Positions 1-8,066 of a DNA stretch of 51,094 nt are shown here, one piece after another. Source of the DNA: Thiosulfativibrio sp964601165 (lineage in GTDB: Bacteria; Pseudomonadota; Gammaproteobacteria; Thiomicrospirales; Thiomicrospiraceae); the NCBI GenBank assembly GCA_964601165.1, contig CAZRMK010000003.1, positions 1 through 51,094 on the forward strand, read 5' to 3'. The translations under genes were made by a program, and so were the position numbers. The notes beneath the pieces are model-generated. The model had not been told where the DNA came from. It saw nothing but the letters and a program-made list of their open reading frames with translations, and searched no databases. Numbering within the stretch: the stretch's first letter is position 1; each line of letters begins with the position of its first letter.

Positions 1-148
1 TAAATGTTATGTGTAGGTCAGACTGGCTTTTTATTACTATTAAGTTAGCCGCTTGGTCTAGTGGTAGCTTAAAAACATTACCTTCTTGAGCTTGTAGCGT
101 TTTACCAGCAGTAATTTCAATAATATTTTGATTAGTTTCATTGCTCAT
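1..148 (-). CDS. N-terminus of a truncated protein, possibly a large type I secreted adhesin
   Basis: An ATG at 148 opens a frame that runs off the left edge, giving 49 residues without a stop. The peptide begins MSNETNQNIIEI and continues with an alternating hydrophobic pattern (a GKT-L-QAQEG segment, KLPLDQ, then LIVIKSQSDLHITF). It has no signal peptide. From memory this resembles the short N-terminal prefix module of giant Bap/BapA/LapA-like adhesins, whose prefix has a pattern like sdLvI-x-dG. That would fit the LapG/LapD/T1SS locus elsewhere in the window, since such adhesins are often encoded away from their secretion genes. Only the start is visible, so the adhesin reading is inference. 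An ordinary cytoplasmic protein is possible. No strong Shine-Dalgarno is seen upstream. Confidence 0.5.
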   Translation of the reverse strand, partial: MSNETNQNIIEITAGKTLQAQEGNVFKLPLDQAANLIVIKSQSDLHITF

Positions 149-205
149 GTTTAACTTTACTTTATTTAATTAACTCAATGAGAAACATTCTACTCTACAA
201 AAATG

Positions 206-254
206 GGTAGTGTAAAGTTTGTTCTGTAAATTAGGAAAAGAAATTTTTAGTGAA
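206..254. repeat. Copy 1 of a 49-bp direct repeat, likely an IS end remnant
   Basis: Bases 206-232 are identical to 51042-51068. After a 9-base variable stretch, 242-254 again match 51078-51090 in the same orientation and spacing. This arrangement looks like the terminal region of an insertion sequence that has otherwise been lost. No transposase frame is attached at this copy. Assignment to an IS family is not possible from the sequence alone. Confidence 0.6.
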
Positions 255-305
255 TAACGATCGAATTCACTTGAAAAATATGTAGATCTCCTTTAATCTA
301 GTTAA

Positions 306-472
306 ACCTAAATCCTGCAAGTGCTTGCACACATCTGACGCGTAAGCTATTGATTTGTATAGTAAATTTTAATTCTTCGGCAATATCAATAAGTATTGCG
401 CTCGAATGGAAATTGCTCTACAAATCAATATCTTACGCCATACATATTAAAAATTTGATGCAGGATTTAGGT
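306..472. mobile_element. Palindromic MITE-like element, family A, copy 1
   Basis: This 167-bp near-complete palindrome starts ACCTAAATCCTGCA and ends with its complement TGCAGGATTTAGGT. It is flanked by a TAA direct repeat at 303-305 and 473-475. The arms pair imperfectly along their whole length. The centre around 380-400 is shared, in opposite orientation, with the copy at 4365-4526. It has no coding capacity. It lies 12 bp beyond the stop of the aldolase gene, so its hairpin could also end that transcript. Confidence 0.8.
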
Positions 473-484
473 TAAATAAGAATA

Positions 485-1546
485 CTAGTATTTATATCCA
501 GCTTCAAATAAAGTATCTTGTGAAGAAGGTTGAGATCCAGCAATATAATTACCGACAGAGGCTTCAGAATTTGCTTGTGCTCTAGCCATTACAGCTTTTT
601 GACCCGCTGCAATATCATTGCCTTTCCAAGCCTGTAAACAAGATTGTTGCAACGCACGACCATAAGAGAATGTCATGCTCCAAGGACCTTTACGTTCCAT
701 ACTATTCATAGTATTAAGATAAACAGAAGCATCTTCTTCTGTTAAGCCACCAGAGAGGAACATAATACCAGGAACTGCTGCTGGAACACATCTGTCCATA
801 GTTCTAACTGTCATTCTAGCAACTTCTTCAGAACCAGCTTTTTCTGCACTATCAGCACCTGAAACCGTCATTGAAGGCTTTAACAAAGTACCTTCTAAGA
901 AAACACCATTTTCTGCACAAGCTTTATATACTTCAGTCAAGACTCTTTCTTGTACTGCAGCTGTTGTTGCAATGCTATGATCACCGTCCATAAGAATTTC
1001 TGGTTCTATAATTGGCACAAGTCCAGACTCTTGGCAGATTCTGGCATAACGTGCTAATCCCCATGCATTTTCTTTGATTGAAAGGTTAGTAGGGCAACCG
1101 TCTGCTGTAATTTGCAATACTGCACGCCATTTAGCAAATCTTGCTCCACGCTCATAATATTCAGCAGTACGTTCAGGCAGTCCTTCTAAACCAGTACACC
1201 AAGTTTCAACTTCACCACCACCTAGTAGAGGACGTAAGCCTTTATCAACCTTGATTCCAGGAATAATTCCTAATTTATCAAGCTTAGCAACCATTGAGTC
1301 TCCATCTGCATGGTTTTGATACAAAGTTTCTTCAAAAAGAATCGCTCCACTAATATATTCTCCAAGACCTTCAGCAGTAAAAAGCATACCACGATAAGCT
1401 TGACGATTTTCTTCAGTATTCTCAACACCAATACCAGCAAGACGCTTACCAACCGTAGGAGTAGATTCATCTACAGCTAATAGTCCTTTGCCTTTTGCAG
1501 ATAAGCGATTAGCTGTTTCTCTAAGCTCTTCTTGTTTTGTAATCAT
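485..1546 (-). CDS. fba: Class I fructose-bisphosphate aldolase
   Basis: This 353-residue protein catalyses reversible cleavage of fructose 1,6-bisphosphate to DHAP and glyceraldehyde 3-phosphate, in glycolysis/gluconeogenesis and sugar-phosphate cycles in the cytoplasm. It is the metal-independent eukaryote-type class I enzyme. The Schiff-base lysine is K223 in the GTLLKPSM motif. KVDKG lies at 99-103 and the active-site strand with E181 and E183 at 180-184. The last residue is a tyrosine, as in animal aldolases, where it contributes to catalysis. Length is normal for the family. It is the last gene of the tkt-gap-pgk-pyk-fba cluster, 45 bp after pyk. A palindromic element follows the stop immediately. 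Class I aldolases of this type are less common than class II in gammaproteobacteria. Confidence 0.96.
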   Translation of the reverse strand: MITKQEELRETANRLSAKGKGLLAVDESTPTVGKRLAGIGVENTEENRQAYRGMLFTAEGLGEYISGAILFEETLYQNHADGDSMVAKLDKLGIIPGIKVDKGLRPLLGGGEVETWCTGLEGLPERTAEYYERGARFAKWRAVLQITADGCPTNLSIKENAWGLARYARICQESGLVPIIEPEILMDGDHSIATTAAVQERVLTEVYKACAENGVFLEGTLLKPSMTVSGADSAEKAGSEEVARMTVRTMDRCVPAAVPGIMFLSGGLTEEDASVYLNTMNSMERKGPWSMTFSYGRALQQSCLQAWKGNDIAAGQKAVMARAQANSEASVGNYIAGSQPSSQDTLFEAGYKY

Positions 1547-1591
1547 TTTATTTTCCTTTTCTAGTTTTAAAAAAAATTATATCAAAGCTTT

Positions 1592-3037
1592 TTAAGTAAC
1601 TTTTATTATCTCCATTTGATTAGTTCCGCCCATAGTACCACGAGCTTGACCACGTGTTAACAACACCATATCACCGACTTTAACAATACTTTGTGCTTTT
1701 AAGTCAGAGATAATTGCTGCCTTGATATCTTCATCACTTAACCCTGCATAATCAACTGAGTTTGGGTAAACTCCTCGATACATGGTTACTTTGCGTCGAG
1801 TATCTAAATGGGGTGTTAAAGCAATAATCGGAATTCCCGAGCTGATACGCGACATAAGTAGAGGGGTATTTCCTGACTCAGTTAGAGCGGCGATGCACTT
1901 AACATTAAAATGATTTGCCGCATACATAGCTGCCATCGCAATCGTTTCATCTACAGAGGTAAAGGATTCATCAAGACGGTGAGTTGATTCACGCGTGGTG
2001 CGAGTTTTTTCTGCTTCATGACAAATATCTCCCATGGTTTTAATAACCAAACTGGGAGAATGTCCTATAGCCGTTTCACCAGAAAGCATCACTGCATCTG
2101 TTCCATCCATAACGGCATTAGCAACATCAAAAACTTCTGCCCGTGTCGGGATGGCATTTTCAATCATGGTTTCCATCATTTGTGTAGCCGTAATGGTAAC
2201 GCGATTTAATTGTCGAGCACGTTTAATCATTTTTTTCTGCAACGCAGGTAATTGTGCATCACCCACCTCAACACCTAAATCACCTCGAGCAATCATAATC
2301 ACATCTGAAGCTAAAATAATTCCATCCAGTGTTGCATCGTCATTAACAGCTTCTGCGCGTTCAATTTTTGACACTATTGAGCAAACAAGACCCGCTTTTT
2401 CTGCTAAAGATCGACATAATTCTACATCTTCTGCTGAACGAGGAAAGGACAAGGCTAGATAGTCACATTTGATTTTTGCTGCGGTCAGAATATCTTCTTT
2501 ATCTTTTTCGGTTAAGGCGGCGGCTGAAAGCCCACCTCCCATTAAATTAATGCCTTTATTGTTGGTTAATTTACCGCCAACAATCACGGTACAATTAACT
2601 CGTTCCCCTACGACATCATCAACATCCATCACTAGGCGACCATCATCTAGCAACAAGCGATTGCCTGGTTTTACATCAAAAGGCAGGCTTTTATAAGTTA
2701 AGCCAACTTCCTGTTGGTTACCTTCAAATTTTTTAACATGATTATCAAGAGCAAATTTATCACCTGCTTTTAAAACAATCCCGCCCTCGGCTTTAAAACG
2801 TTCAATACGAATTTTAGGGCCTTGTAAATCAACTAAAACACCGACCTGACGATCATGTTTTTCTGCCAATTTACGTACCATCTTGGCTCTTCCTATGTGC
2901 TCTTCTGGCTCACCGTGAGACATATTAATGCGAACCACATCTAAGCCAGCAAGAATCATTTTTTCTAGCTCACCTTCACGATCGGTTGCTGGGCCTAGTG
3001 TGGCAACAATTTTGGCTCTTCTCATACCTGATGGCAT
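1592..3037 (-). CDS. pyk: Pyruvate kinase
   Basis: This 481-residue protein transfers phosphate from phosphoenolpyruvate to ADP, giving pyruvate and ATP. The N-terminal barrel starts with RRAKIVATLGPATD at 6-19. The catalytic lysine is K224 in SKIERAEAV. The metal-binding loop IARGDLGVE is at 249-257, followed by ITATQMMETM. The beta-barrel B domain lies around 72-170 and the C-terminal allosteric domain follows residue 345. Start choice is uncertain between Met1 and Met5, because many homologues begin at the MRR equivalent. The gene lies between pgk (85 bp upstream) and fba (45 bp downstream). Its presence in a cluster otherwise made of reversible enzymes implies the operon also serves carbon flow to pyruvate. 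Confidence 0.97.
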   Translation of the reverse strand: MPSGMRRAKIVATLGPATDREGELEKMILAGLDVVRINMSHGEPEEHIGRAKMVRKLAEKHDRQVGVLVDLQGPKIRIERFKAEGGIVLKAGDKFALDNHVKKFEGNQQEVGLTYKSLPFDVKPGNRLLLDDGRLVMDVDDVVGERVNCTVIVGGKLTNNKGINLMGGGLSAAALTEKDKEDILTAAKIKCDYLALSFPRSAEDVELCRSLAEKAGLVCSIVSKIERAEAVNDDATLDGIILASDVIMIARGDLGVEVGDAQLPALQKKMIKRARQLNRVTITATQMMETMIENAIPTRAEVFDVANAVMDGTDAVMLSGETAIGHSPSLVIKTMGDICHEAEKTRTTRESTHRLDESFTSVDETIAMAAMYAANHFNVKCIAALTESGNTPLLMSRISSGIPIIALTPHLDTRRKVTMYRGVYPNSVDYAGLSDEDIKAAIISDLKAQSIVKVGDMVLLTRGQARGTMGGTNQMEIIKVT

Positions 3038-3073
3038 TGAATTTTATTCCTTTTGATTTTTTAAAAACATAAA

Positions 3074-3097
3074 GCCCAATTCGATAAAATATTGGGC
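3074..3097 (-). terminator. Hairpin between pgk and pyk
   Basis: The 7-bp arms GCCCAAT (3074-3080) and ATTGGGC (3091-3097) enclose a 10-nt loop. On the minus strand they are followed by a T-rich stretch. It sits just after the pgk stop and 37 bp before the pyk start. It could be a partial terminator or a processing/stability hairpin that sets pyk and fba expression below pgk. Confidence 0.55.
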
Positions 3098-3122
3098 ATA
3101 AAAATTACTTAACTTGAATTAT

Positions 3123-4340
3123 TTAGCTTCCGCCACAACCACCACAACATGAGTCGGCGGCTTTTTCTAACATTTCAACAGCTGGCAATTTTTTACCTTC
3201 CAAAAATTCTAAAAACGCACCTCCACCGGTAGATATATAAGATACCTTATCGGTAATACCATATTTATCAATTGCCGCTAGAGTATCTCCTCCACCAGCT
3301 ATCGAGAAGGCTGATGATTCAGCGATTGCCATTGCAATGGCTTTAGTTCCTGCGCCAAACTGATCAAATTCAAATACTCCTACCGGACCATTCCAAACTA
3401 CTGTTCCTGCATTTTTAATAATTTCGGCAAGTTCTGCTGCCGAATCTGGACCAATATCAAAAATCATATCGTCATCAGCAACTTTAGAAATATTCATTGT
3501 GGTTGCAACCGCAGTTTCAGAAAATTCTTTACCACATACCACGTCAGATGCTAAAGGAATAGCCGCACCACGTGCTGCCATAATTTTATTTAATTTATCA
3601 CAAGTACCAACTAGATCTGATTCTGATAAAGATTTGCCAACATTATGTCCTGCGGCTTCAATAAAGGTATTGGCAATTCCACCACCAACAACCAGTTGAT
3701 CGACTTTTTCAGATAAGGACTCAAGCACTGTTAACTTACTGGATACTTTAGAGCCTCCTACTATCGCCACCATTGGACGTGCAGGATTATTTAAAGCTTT
3801 ACCAAGGGCTTCCAGCTCGGCCGCCAAAAGCGGCCCTGCACAAGCGGTATCGGCAAAAGTTCCTGCGCCATGCGTTGAGGCTTGTGCCCGATGAGCTGTG
3901 CCAAAAGCATCCATAACATAAATGTCGCAAAGAGCGGCGTATTGCTTAGATAATTCTACGGTATTTTTCTTTTCACCAACATTAAAGCGTACATTTTCTA
4001 ATAAAACTACTTCACCGTCTGCAACTGTAATTTCTGTACCTGCTACTGTACCTAAGTAATCTTTAACCAAACGTACTTCTTTACCTAATTTTTCAGACAA
4101 ATTAGCGGCAACAGGAGCAAGAGAGAATTCTTCGGCATATTCTCCTTCTGTTGGACGACCTAAGTGAGACATTAACAGCACTTTAGCTCCAGCATCAGTT
4201 GCCATTTTAATCGTAGCTACCGAAGCACGAATACGAGCATCAGAGGTCACCTTACCGTCTTTAACGGGGACGTTCAAATCTTGACGAATTAATACCCGTT
4301 TACCAGCTAACTCTAAATCAGACATCTTAATTACAGACAT
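3123..4340 (-). CDS. pgk: Phosphoglycerate kinase with a cysteine-rich C-terminal tail
   Basis: This 405-residue protein interconverts 1,3-bisphosphoglycerate + ADP and 3-phosphoglycerate + ATP. The substrate loop LIRQDLNVPVKDG is at 17-29, with SHLGRPTEG following. The nucleotide-binding GGSKVSSKL lies in the middle, and STGGGAFLEFLEGK occurs near the end, where normal PGKs finish a few residues later. Here the protein continues with ADSCCGGCGGS, giving cysteines at 398, 399 and 402 in a glycine context. That tail is not part of the usual PGK fold and looks like a small metal- or redox-sensitive appendage. An element-bearing 303-bp gap separates the gene from gap, so it may have partly independent expression. 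Confidence 0.96.
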   Translation of the reverse strand: MSVIKMSDLELAGKRVLIRQDLNVPVKDGKVTSDARIRASVATIKMATDAGAKVLLMSHLGRPTEGEYAEEFSLAPVAANLSEKLGKEVRLVKDYLGTVAGTEITVADGEVVLLENVRFNVGEKKNTVELSKQYAALCDIYVMDAFGTAHRAQASTHGAGTFADTACAGPLLAAELEALGKALNNPARPMVAIVGGSKVSSKLTVLESLSEKVDQLVVGGGIANTFIEAAGHNVGKSLSESDLVGTCDKLNKIMAARGAAIPLASDVVCGKEFSETAVATTMNISKVADDDMIFDIGPDSAAELAEIIKNAGTVVWNGPVGVFEFDQFGAGTKAIAMAIAESSAFSIAGGGDTLAAIDKYGITDKVSYISTGGGAFLEFLEGKKLPAVEMLEKAADSCCGGCGGS

Positions 4341-4364
4341 AATAAAACCCTTTTTTTAACTTTT

Positions 4365-4526
4365 ACCTAAATCCTGCAAGTGATTGTGCATATATGGCGT
4401 AAGATATTTATTTGTAGAGCAATTTTAATTCGAGCGGAATACTTATTGATATTCCCGAAGAATTAAAATTGCTCTACGAATTAATAGCTTACGCCATATG
4501 TGTGCAAGCACTTGCTGGATTTAGGT
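4365..4526. mobile_element. Palindromic MITE-like element, family A, copy 2, inside the carbon operon
   Basis: A 162-bp element begins ACCTAAATCCTGCAAGTG and ends with CACTTGC followed by TGGATTTAGGT. It is flanked by TTT at 4362-4364 and 4527-4529. The arms are about 75 bp and mostly complementary, so the RNA would fold into one long hairpin. It occupies most of the gap between gap and pgk. Immediately after it, at 4530-4539, a further ACCTAAATCC occurs, which looks like another end fragment. There is no coding capacity. Confidence 0.82.
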
Positions 4527-4603
4527 TTTACCTAAATCCATAAATCATACTTTCAATTCCACACTCTAAAAAAGAATGCAAAACAGAAAACACAATTAAT
4601 AAA

Positions 4604-4650
4604 ATAGGGAATTAGTTTGTTCAATAGTGAGGCAAAATAAACCCTATTTC
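4604..4650 (-). terminator. Possible terminator hairpin at the end of gap
   Basis: On the minus strand, AAATAGGG overlapping the gap stop codon can pair with CCCTATTT about 30 nt downstream, followed by TATTAATT. The large loop makes the hairpin weak. It would separate tkt-gap from pgk-pyk-fba expression. Confidence 0.35.
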
Positions 4651-5642
4651 CCAACGTGTTCTATTACCCTCATCATATTACAGGTGTAACCATACTCGTT
4701 ATCATACCAAGCAACAACCTTAACAAAAGTAGAATCTAAAGCAATTCCTGCTTTTGCATCAAAGATTGATGGACGCGGATCGCCACGAAAATCTGTAGAA
4801 ACATTTGCTTCCTCAGTGTAACCCAGCACACCAGCCATTTCGCCTTCAGAAGCAGTCTTCATCGCTGCACAAATTTCTTCGTAAGTTGCTTCTTTTTCAA
4901 GCTCAACTACTAGGTCAACTACAGAAACATCAGAAGTTGGTACTCTGAAAGCCATTCCGGTCAACTTACCGTTTAATTCTGGAATAACTTTGCCTAGTGC
5001 CTTAGCAGCCCCTGTTGAAGATGGAATGATATTTTCAAGAATACCACGCCCACCACGCCAATCTTTCATAGAAGGTCCATCAACTGTTTTTTGCGTTGCA
5101 GTGGCAGCATGAACCGTAGTCATCAAGCCACGTTTAAGACCAAAACTATCATTTAATACTTTCGCAACTGGCGCTAAACCATTAGTAGTACAAGATGCCG
5201 CAGAAACAATCGCTTCGCCTTTATATTCATTATGGTTAACACCATAGACAAACATTGGCGTATGGTCTTTAGAAGGTGCAGACTGAACAACTTTCTTGGC
5301 TCCTGCTTCAATATGTGCTTGGCAAGACTCTTCTGTTAAGAAGAACCCTGTACATTCAATTACTAAATCTGCTCCAACATCAGACCAAGCTAGGTCAGCA
5401 GGGTTACGCTCGGCAGTAATGCGAACTGTTTTACCGTTAACAACTAAGTTACCGTCAACCACTTCAACTGTGCCGTCAAAACGACCGTGAACTGAATCAT
5501 ACTTCAGCATATAGGCAAGGTATTCAGGATCTAAAAGATCGTTAATTGCAACCACTTCAATGTTTTTAAAGTCCTTTGCTGCTGCACGAAAAGCCATACG
5601 ACCGATACGACCGAAACCATTAATTCCTACTTTAATCGCCAT
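4644..5642 (-). CDS. gap: Type I glyceraldehyde-3-phosphate dehydrogenase
   Basis: This 332-residue protein oxidises and phosphorylates glyceraldehyde 3-phosphate to 1,3-bisphosphoglycerate with NAD(P). The Rossmann motif INGFGRIGR is at 7-15. The catalytic cysteine is C151 in SAASCTTNG and the general base is H178 in TTVHAAT. An aspartate in the ND dipeptide at 34-35 is at the position that usually favours NAD over NADP, so glycolytic NAD use is likely, though this is inference. The length and the C-terminal WYDNEYGYT motif are standard. It is 37 bp downstream of tkt and clearly co-transcribed with it. Confidence 0.97.
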   Translation of the reverse strand: MAIKVGINGFGRIGRMAFRAAAKDFKNIEVVAINDLLDPEYLAYMLKYDSVHGRFDGTVEVVDGNLVVNGKTVRITAERNPADLAWSDVGADLVIECTGFFLTEESCQAHIEAGAKKVVQSAPSKDHTPMFVYGVNHNEYKGEAIVSAASCTTNGLAPVAKVLNDSFGLKRGLMTTVHAATATQKTVDGPSMKDWRGGRGILENIIPSSTGAAKALGKVIPELNGKLTGMAFRVPTSDVSVVDLVVELEKEATYEEICAAMKTASEGEMAGVLGYTEEANVSTDFRGDPRPSIFDAKAGIALDSTFVKVVAWYDNEYGYTCNMMRVIEHVGK

Positions 5643-5679
5643 TAAGTTCTACTCCTTGATTTTTACCAGACTATGGTAA

Positions 5680-7677
5680 TTAAAAAACTATTTTACCTAA
5701 AACATTGTTTGCGGTTGCCACAACATTTTCTACCGTAAAGCCAAATTCTTTGAACAGATCTCCTGCTGGAGCTGATTCACCGAAGGTTTTCATACACACA
5801 AAACCACCATCTAAACCGACATATTTATACCATGAATCCGCAACACCTGCTTCAATCGCAACGCGTTTAATTCCTGGAATTAATACAGAATCTTTATAAG
5901 ATTGCTCTTGGACATCATAAGCATTGGTACAAGGCATAGAAACAACACGAACTTTACAGTTCATTACTTCTGCCGCTTCCACAGCCAGACCCACTTCAGA
6001 TCCAGCTGAAATAAAGATGATGTCAGGCGTACCCTCACAGTCTTTAAGCACATAGCCGCCTTTTTCAATGTTAGCAACTTGCTCTGCTGTACGAGGCTGA
6101 GGGGTTAGGGTTTGACGAGAGAAAACTAATGCCGTCGGGGCATCGCCACGTAGCATTGCCATTTTCCAAGATACGGCAGATTCAATTGCATCACAACCAC
6201 GCCAAGTTTGGAAGTTAGGAATAACTCGCATAGTCGCCATTTGCTCAACTGGTTGATGGGTTGGACCGTCTTCACCTAAACCGATAGAATCGTGAGTATA
6301 AACATAGATCGTACCAATTTTCATCAAGGCTGACATTCTTAAGGCATTACGCATAAACTCCATAAACATAAAGAAGGTTGCACCGTACACTTTGAAACCA
6401 CCGTGCAACACCATGCCATTCATCATATGAGCCATACCAAACTCACGCACTCCCCAAGAGATGTAGTTACCGTTAGCATTATCGGCATTAACCTTAACTG
6501 TACCAGACCAATTAGTTAAGTTTGAGCCTGTTAAGTCAGCAGAACCACCAAACATTTCTGGTAATAAAGGTCCCATTGCTTCAATGGTATTTTGTGAAGC
6601 TTTACGAGAAGCAATGTTTGGCATGTCTGTTTGAGTTTTGGCGATAAAACTATCCATTTCGACTTCAAAGTTTGCCGGCAAATCACCCGCAATACGACGC
6701 TCATATTCAGCGGCTTCAGCAGGATATGCAGCACGATAAGCAGCGAATCTTTCATTCCAAGCAGCTTCGTCAGCTTGTCCTTGTTGCTTGTGATCCCAAC
6801 CAGCATATATATCTTCAGGAATAACAAAAGGCTCAGCAGTCCAACCAAGCTCTTTACGAACTAATGCAATTTCTTCATGCCCTAAAGCGGCACCATGACA
6901 ATCATGCGTACCACACATATTGGGCGAACCGAAGCCGATAACAGTTTTTGTACAAATTAAAGTTGGCTTATTGGTAACTTTTTTGGCTGCTTCAATAGCG
7001 GCATTAATCGCATCGGCATCATGACCGTCTACGTTAGGGATAACATGCCAATCATAAGATACAAAACGTCCTGGAACGCCTTTTTCCATCCAGTCACCAA
7101 TATGTCCGTCGATAGAAATATCATTATCGTCCCAAAAAGCAATAACTTTACCAAGCCCTAAAGTACCTGCCAGAGCGGCTGATTCATGCGACAGCCCTTC
7201 CATTAAGCAACCATCGCCCATAAACACATAGGTGTGATGATCTACAATCTCATGACCAGGCTTATTAAATTGTGCCGCCAGAGTACGCTCGGCAATAGCC
7301 ATACCTATTGCATTAGTTAAACCTTGCCCTAAAGGTCCTGTGGTGGTTTCAATGCCGTCGGCATAACCATATTCTGGATGCCCTGCTGTTTTAGCATGTA
7401 GTTGACGAAATTGCTTAATATCGTCCATAGCCAATTCGTAACCAGAAAGGTGCAATAGAGAATAAATCAACATTGAACCATGACCATTAGATAAAACAAA
7501 GCGATCACGATCAGACCATTTATCATTAGTCGGATTAAATTTTAGGTGACTGTTCCACAATACTTCAGCGATATCCGCCATTCCCATCGGTGCTCCAGGG
7601 TGACCAGAGTTTGCTTTCTGAACCGCATCCATGCTTAAAGCACGAATTGCATTTGCTAATTCTCTACGAGTTGCCAT
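5680..7677 (-). CDS. tkt: Transketolase
   Basis: This 665-residue protein uses thiamine diphosphate to move two-carbon ketol units between sugar phosphates in the pentose phosphate, Calvin or ribulose monophosphate cycles. The N-terminus has SGHPGAPMGMA at 24-34. The ThDP/Mg motif runs from GDGCLMEG near residue 154 to WDDNDISIDG. The pyrimidine-domain segment SIGLGEDGPTHQPVEQ is also visible. It is the first gene of the carbon operon. A strong Shine-Dalgarno-like GAGGAAG lies just before the ATG. A promoter-like pair and a small leader hairpin lie upstream at 7761-7789 and 7717-7737. With gap, pgk and fba it covers most of the regenerative part of a C1- or CO2-fixation cycle. Confidence 0.97.
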   Translation of the reverse strand: MATRRELANAIRALSMDAVQKANSGHPGAPMGMADIAEVLWNSHLKFNPTNDKWSDRDRFVLSNGHGSMLIYSLLHLSGYELAMDDIKQFRQLHAKTAGHPEYGYADGIETTTGPLGQGLTNAIGMAIAERTLAAQFNKPGHEIVDHHTYVFMGDGCLMEGLSHESAALAGTLGLGKVIAFWDDNDISIDGHIGDWMEKGVPGRFVSYDWHVIPNVDGHDADAINAAIEAAKKVTNKPTLICTKTVIGFGSPNMCGTHDCHGAALGHEEIALVRKELGWTAEPFVIPEDIYAGWDHKQQGQADEAAWNERFAAYRAAYPAEAAEYERRIAGDLPANFEVEMDSFIAKTQTDMPNIASRKASQNTIEAMGPLLPEMFGGSADLTGSNLTNWSGTVKVNADNANGNYISWGVREFGMAHMMNGMVLHGGFKVYGATFFMFMEFMRNALRMSALMKIGTIYVYTHDSIGLGEDGPTHQPVEQMATMRVIPNFQTWRGCDAIESAVSWKMAMLRGDAPTALVFSRQTLTPQPRTAEQVANIEKGGYVLKDCEGTPDIIFISAGSEVGLAVEAAEVMNCKVRVVSMPCTNAYDVQEQSYKDSVLIPGIKRVAIEAGVADSWYKYVGLDGGFVCMKTFGESAPAGDLFKEFGFTVENVVATANNVLGKIVF

Positions 7678-7716
7678 ACAACTTCCTCAACATTTTAATG
7701 AGACTCCCTTTGTACG

Positions 7717-7737
7717 AAAAGCCCCATTTTTTGGGTT
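7717..7737 (-). promoter_or_regulatory. Weak hairpin with T-tract in the tkt leader
   Basis: On the minus strand ACCC and GGGG blocks flank an A-rich loop and are followed by CTTTTC. It lies between the proposed tkt promoter and start codon, so it could be a weak attenuator. The stem is only 4-5 bp. Confidence 0.3.
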
Positions 7738-7760
7738 TACTGACCTAATAATGAGCTTAA

Positions 7761-7789
7761 TTTACACTCTTTTAATAGGCTATTGTTAA
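7761..7789 (-). promoter_or_regulatory. Putative sigma-70 promoter of the carbon operon
   Basis: On the minus strand TTAACA (7784-7789), a 17-bp spacer and TGTAAA (7761-7766) match the -35/-10 consensus at 5/6 and 4/6 positions. It lies about 85 bp upstream of the tkt start, the first gene of the cluster. Confidence 0.45.
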
Positions 7790-7903
7790 ATTTTGTGCGG
7801 TATTCTCTCTTAATTTGACAAAATCAGCAAGTTTTCTTGCCATTCACAACAATTAACATCCCTGTAATTTTAAACTAAAACCGACTTTATTTGTGAGGAT
7901 TTA

Positions 7904-8066
7904 ACTTGAATCTGTGACTTCAATGCGGATAACAGGGCACGAGCTATTGGTTTAGCACGGAATTGAAAAAATCTTAGCTTCACCCTTAGGTTAAGCGGGT
8001 ATTTTTTAAACCCGTGATGAATCAATAGCTTGCGTCCTGTGCCGTAGTGAGGTCACAGATTCAAGT
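7904..8066. mobile_element. Palindromic MITE-like element, family D, overlapping an RND gene end
   Basis: A 163-bp element starts ACTTGAATCTGTGAC and ends GTCACAGATTCAAGT. It is flanked by TTA at 7901-7903 and 8067-8069. The inner arms also pair, for example GAGCTATTGGTTTAGCACGG near 7939-7958 against the opposite arm. Its right half contains the last 20 codons and the stop of the RND gene. With the rest of the region it fills the 328-bp gap between that gene and tkt. Confidence 0.75.

Noticed and set aside
2018..2462. Plus-strand ORFs within pyk
   Set aside because: They are antisense shadows of a well-conserved enzyme with no own signals.
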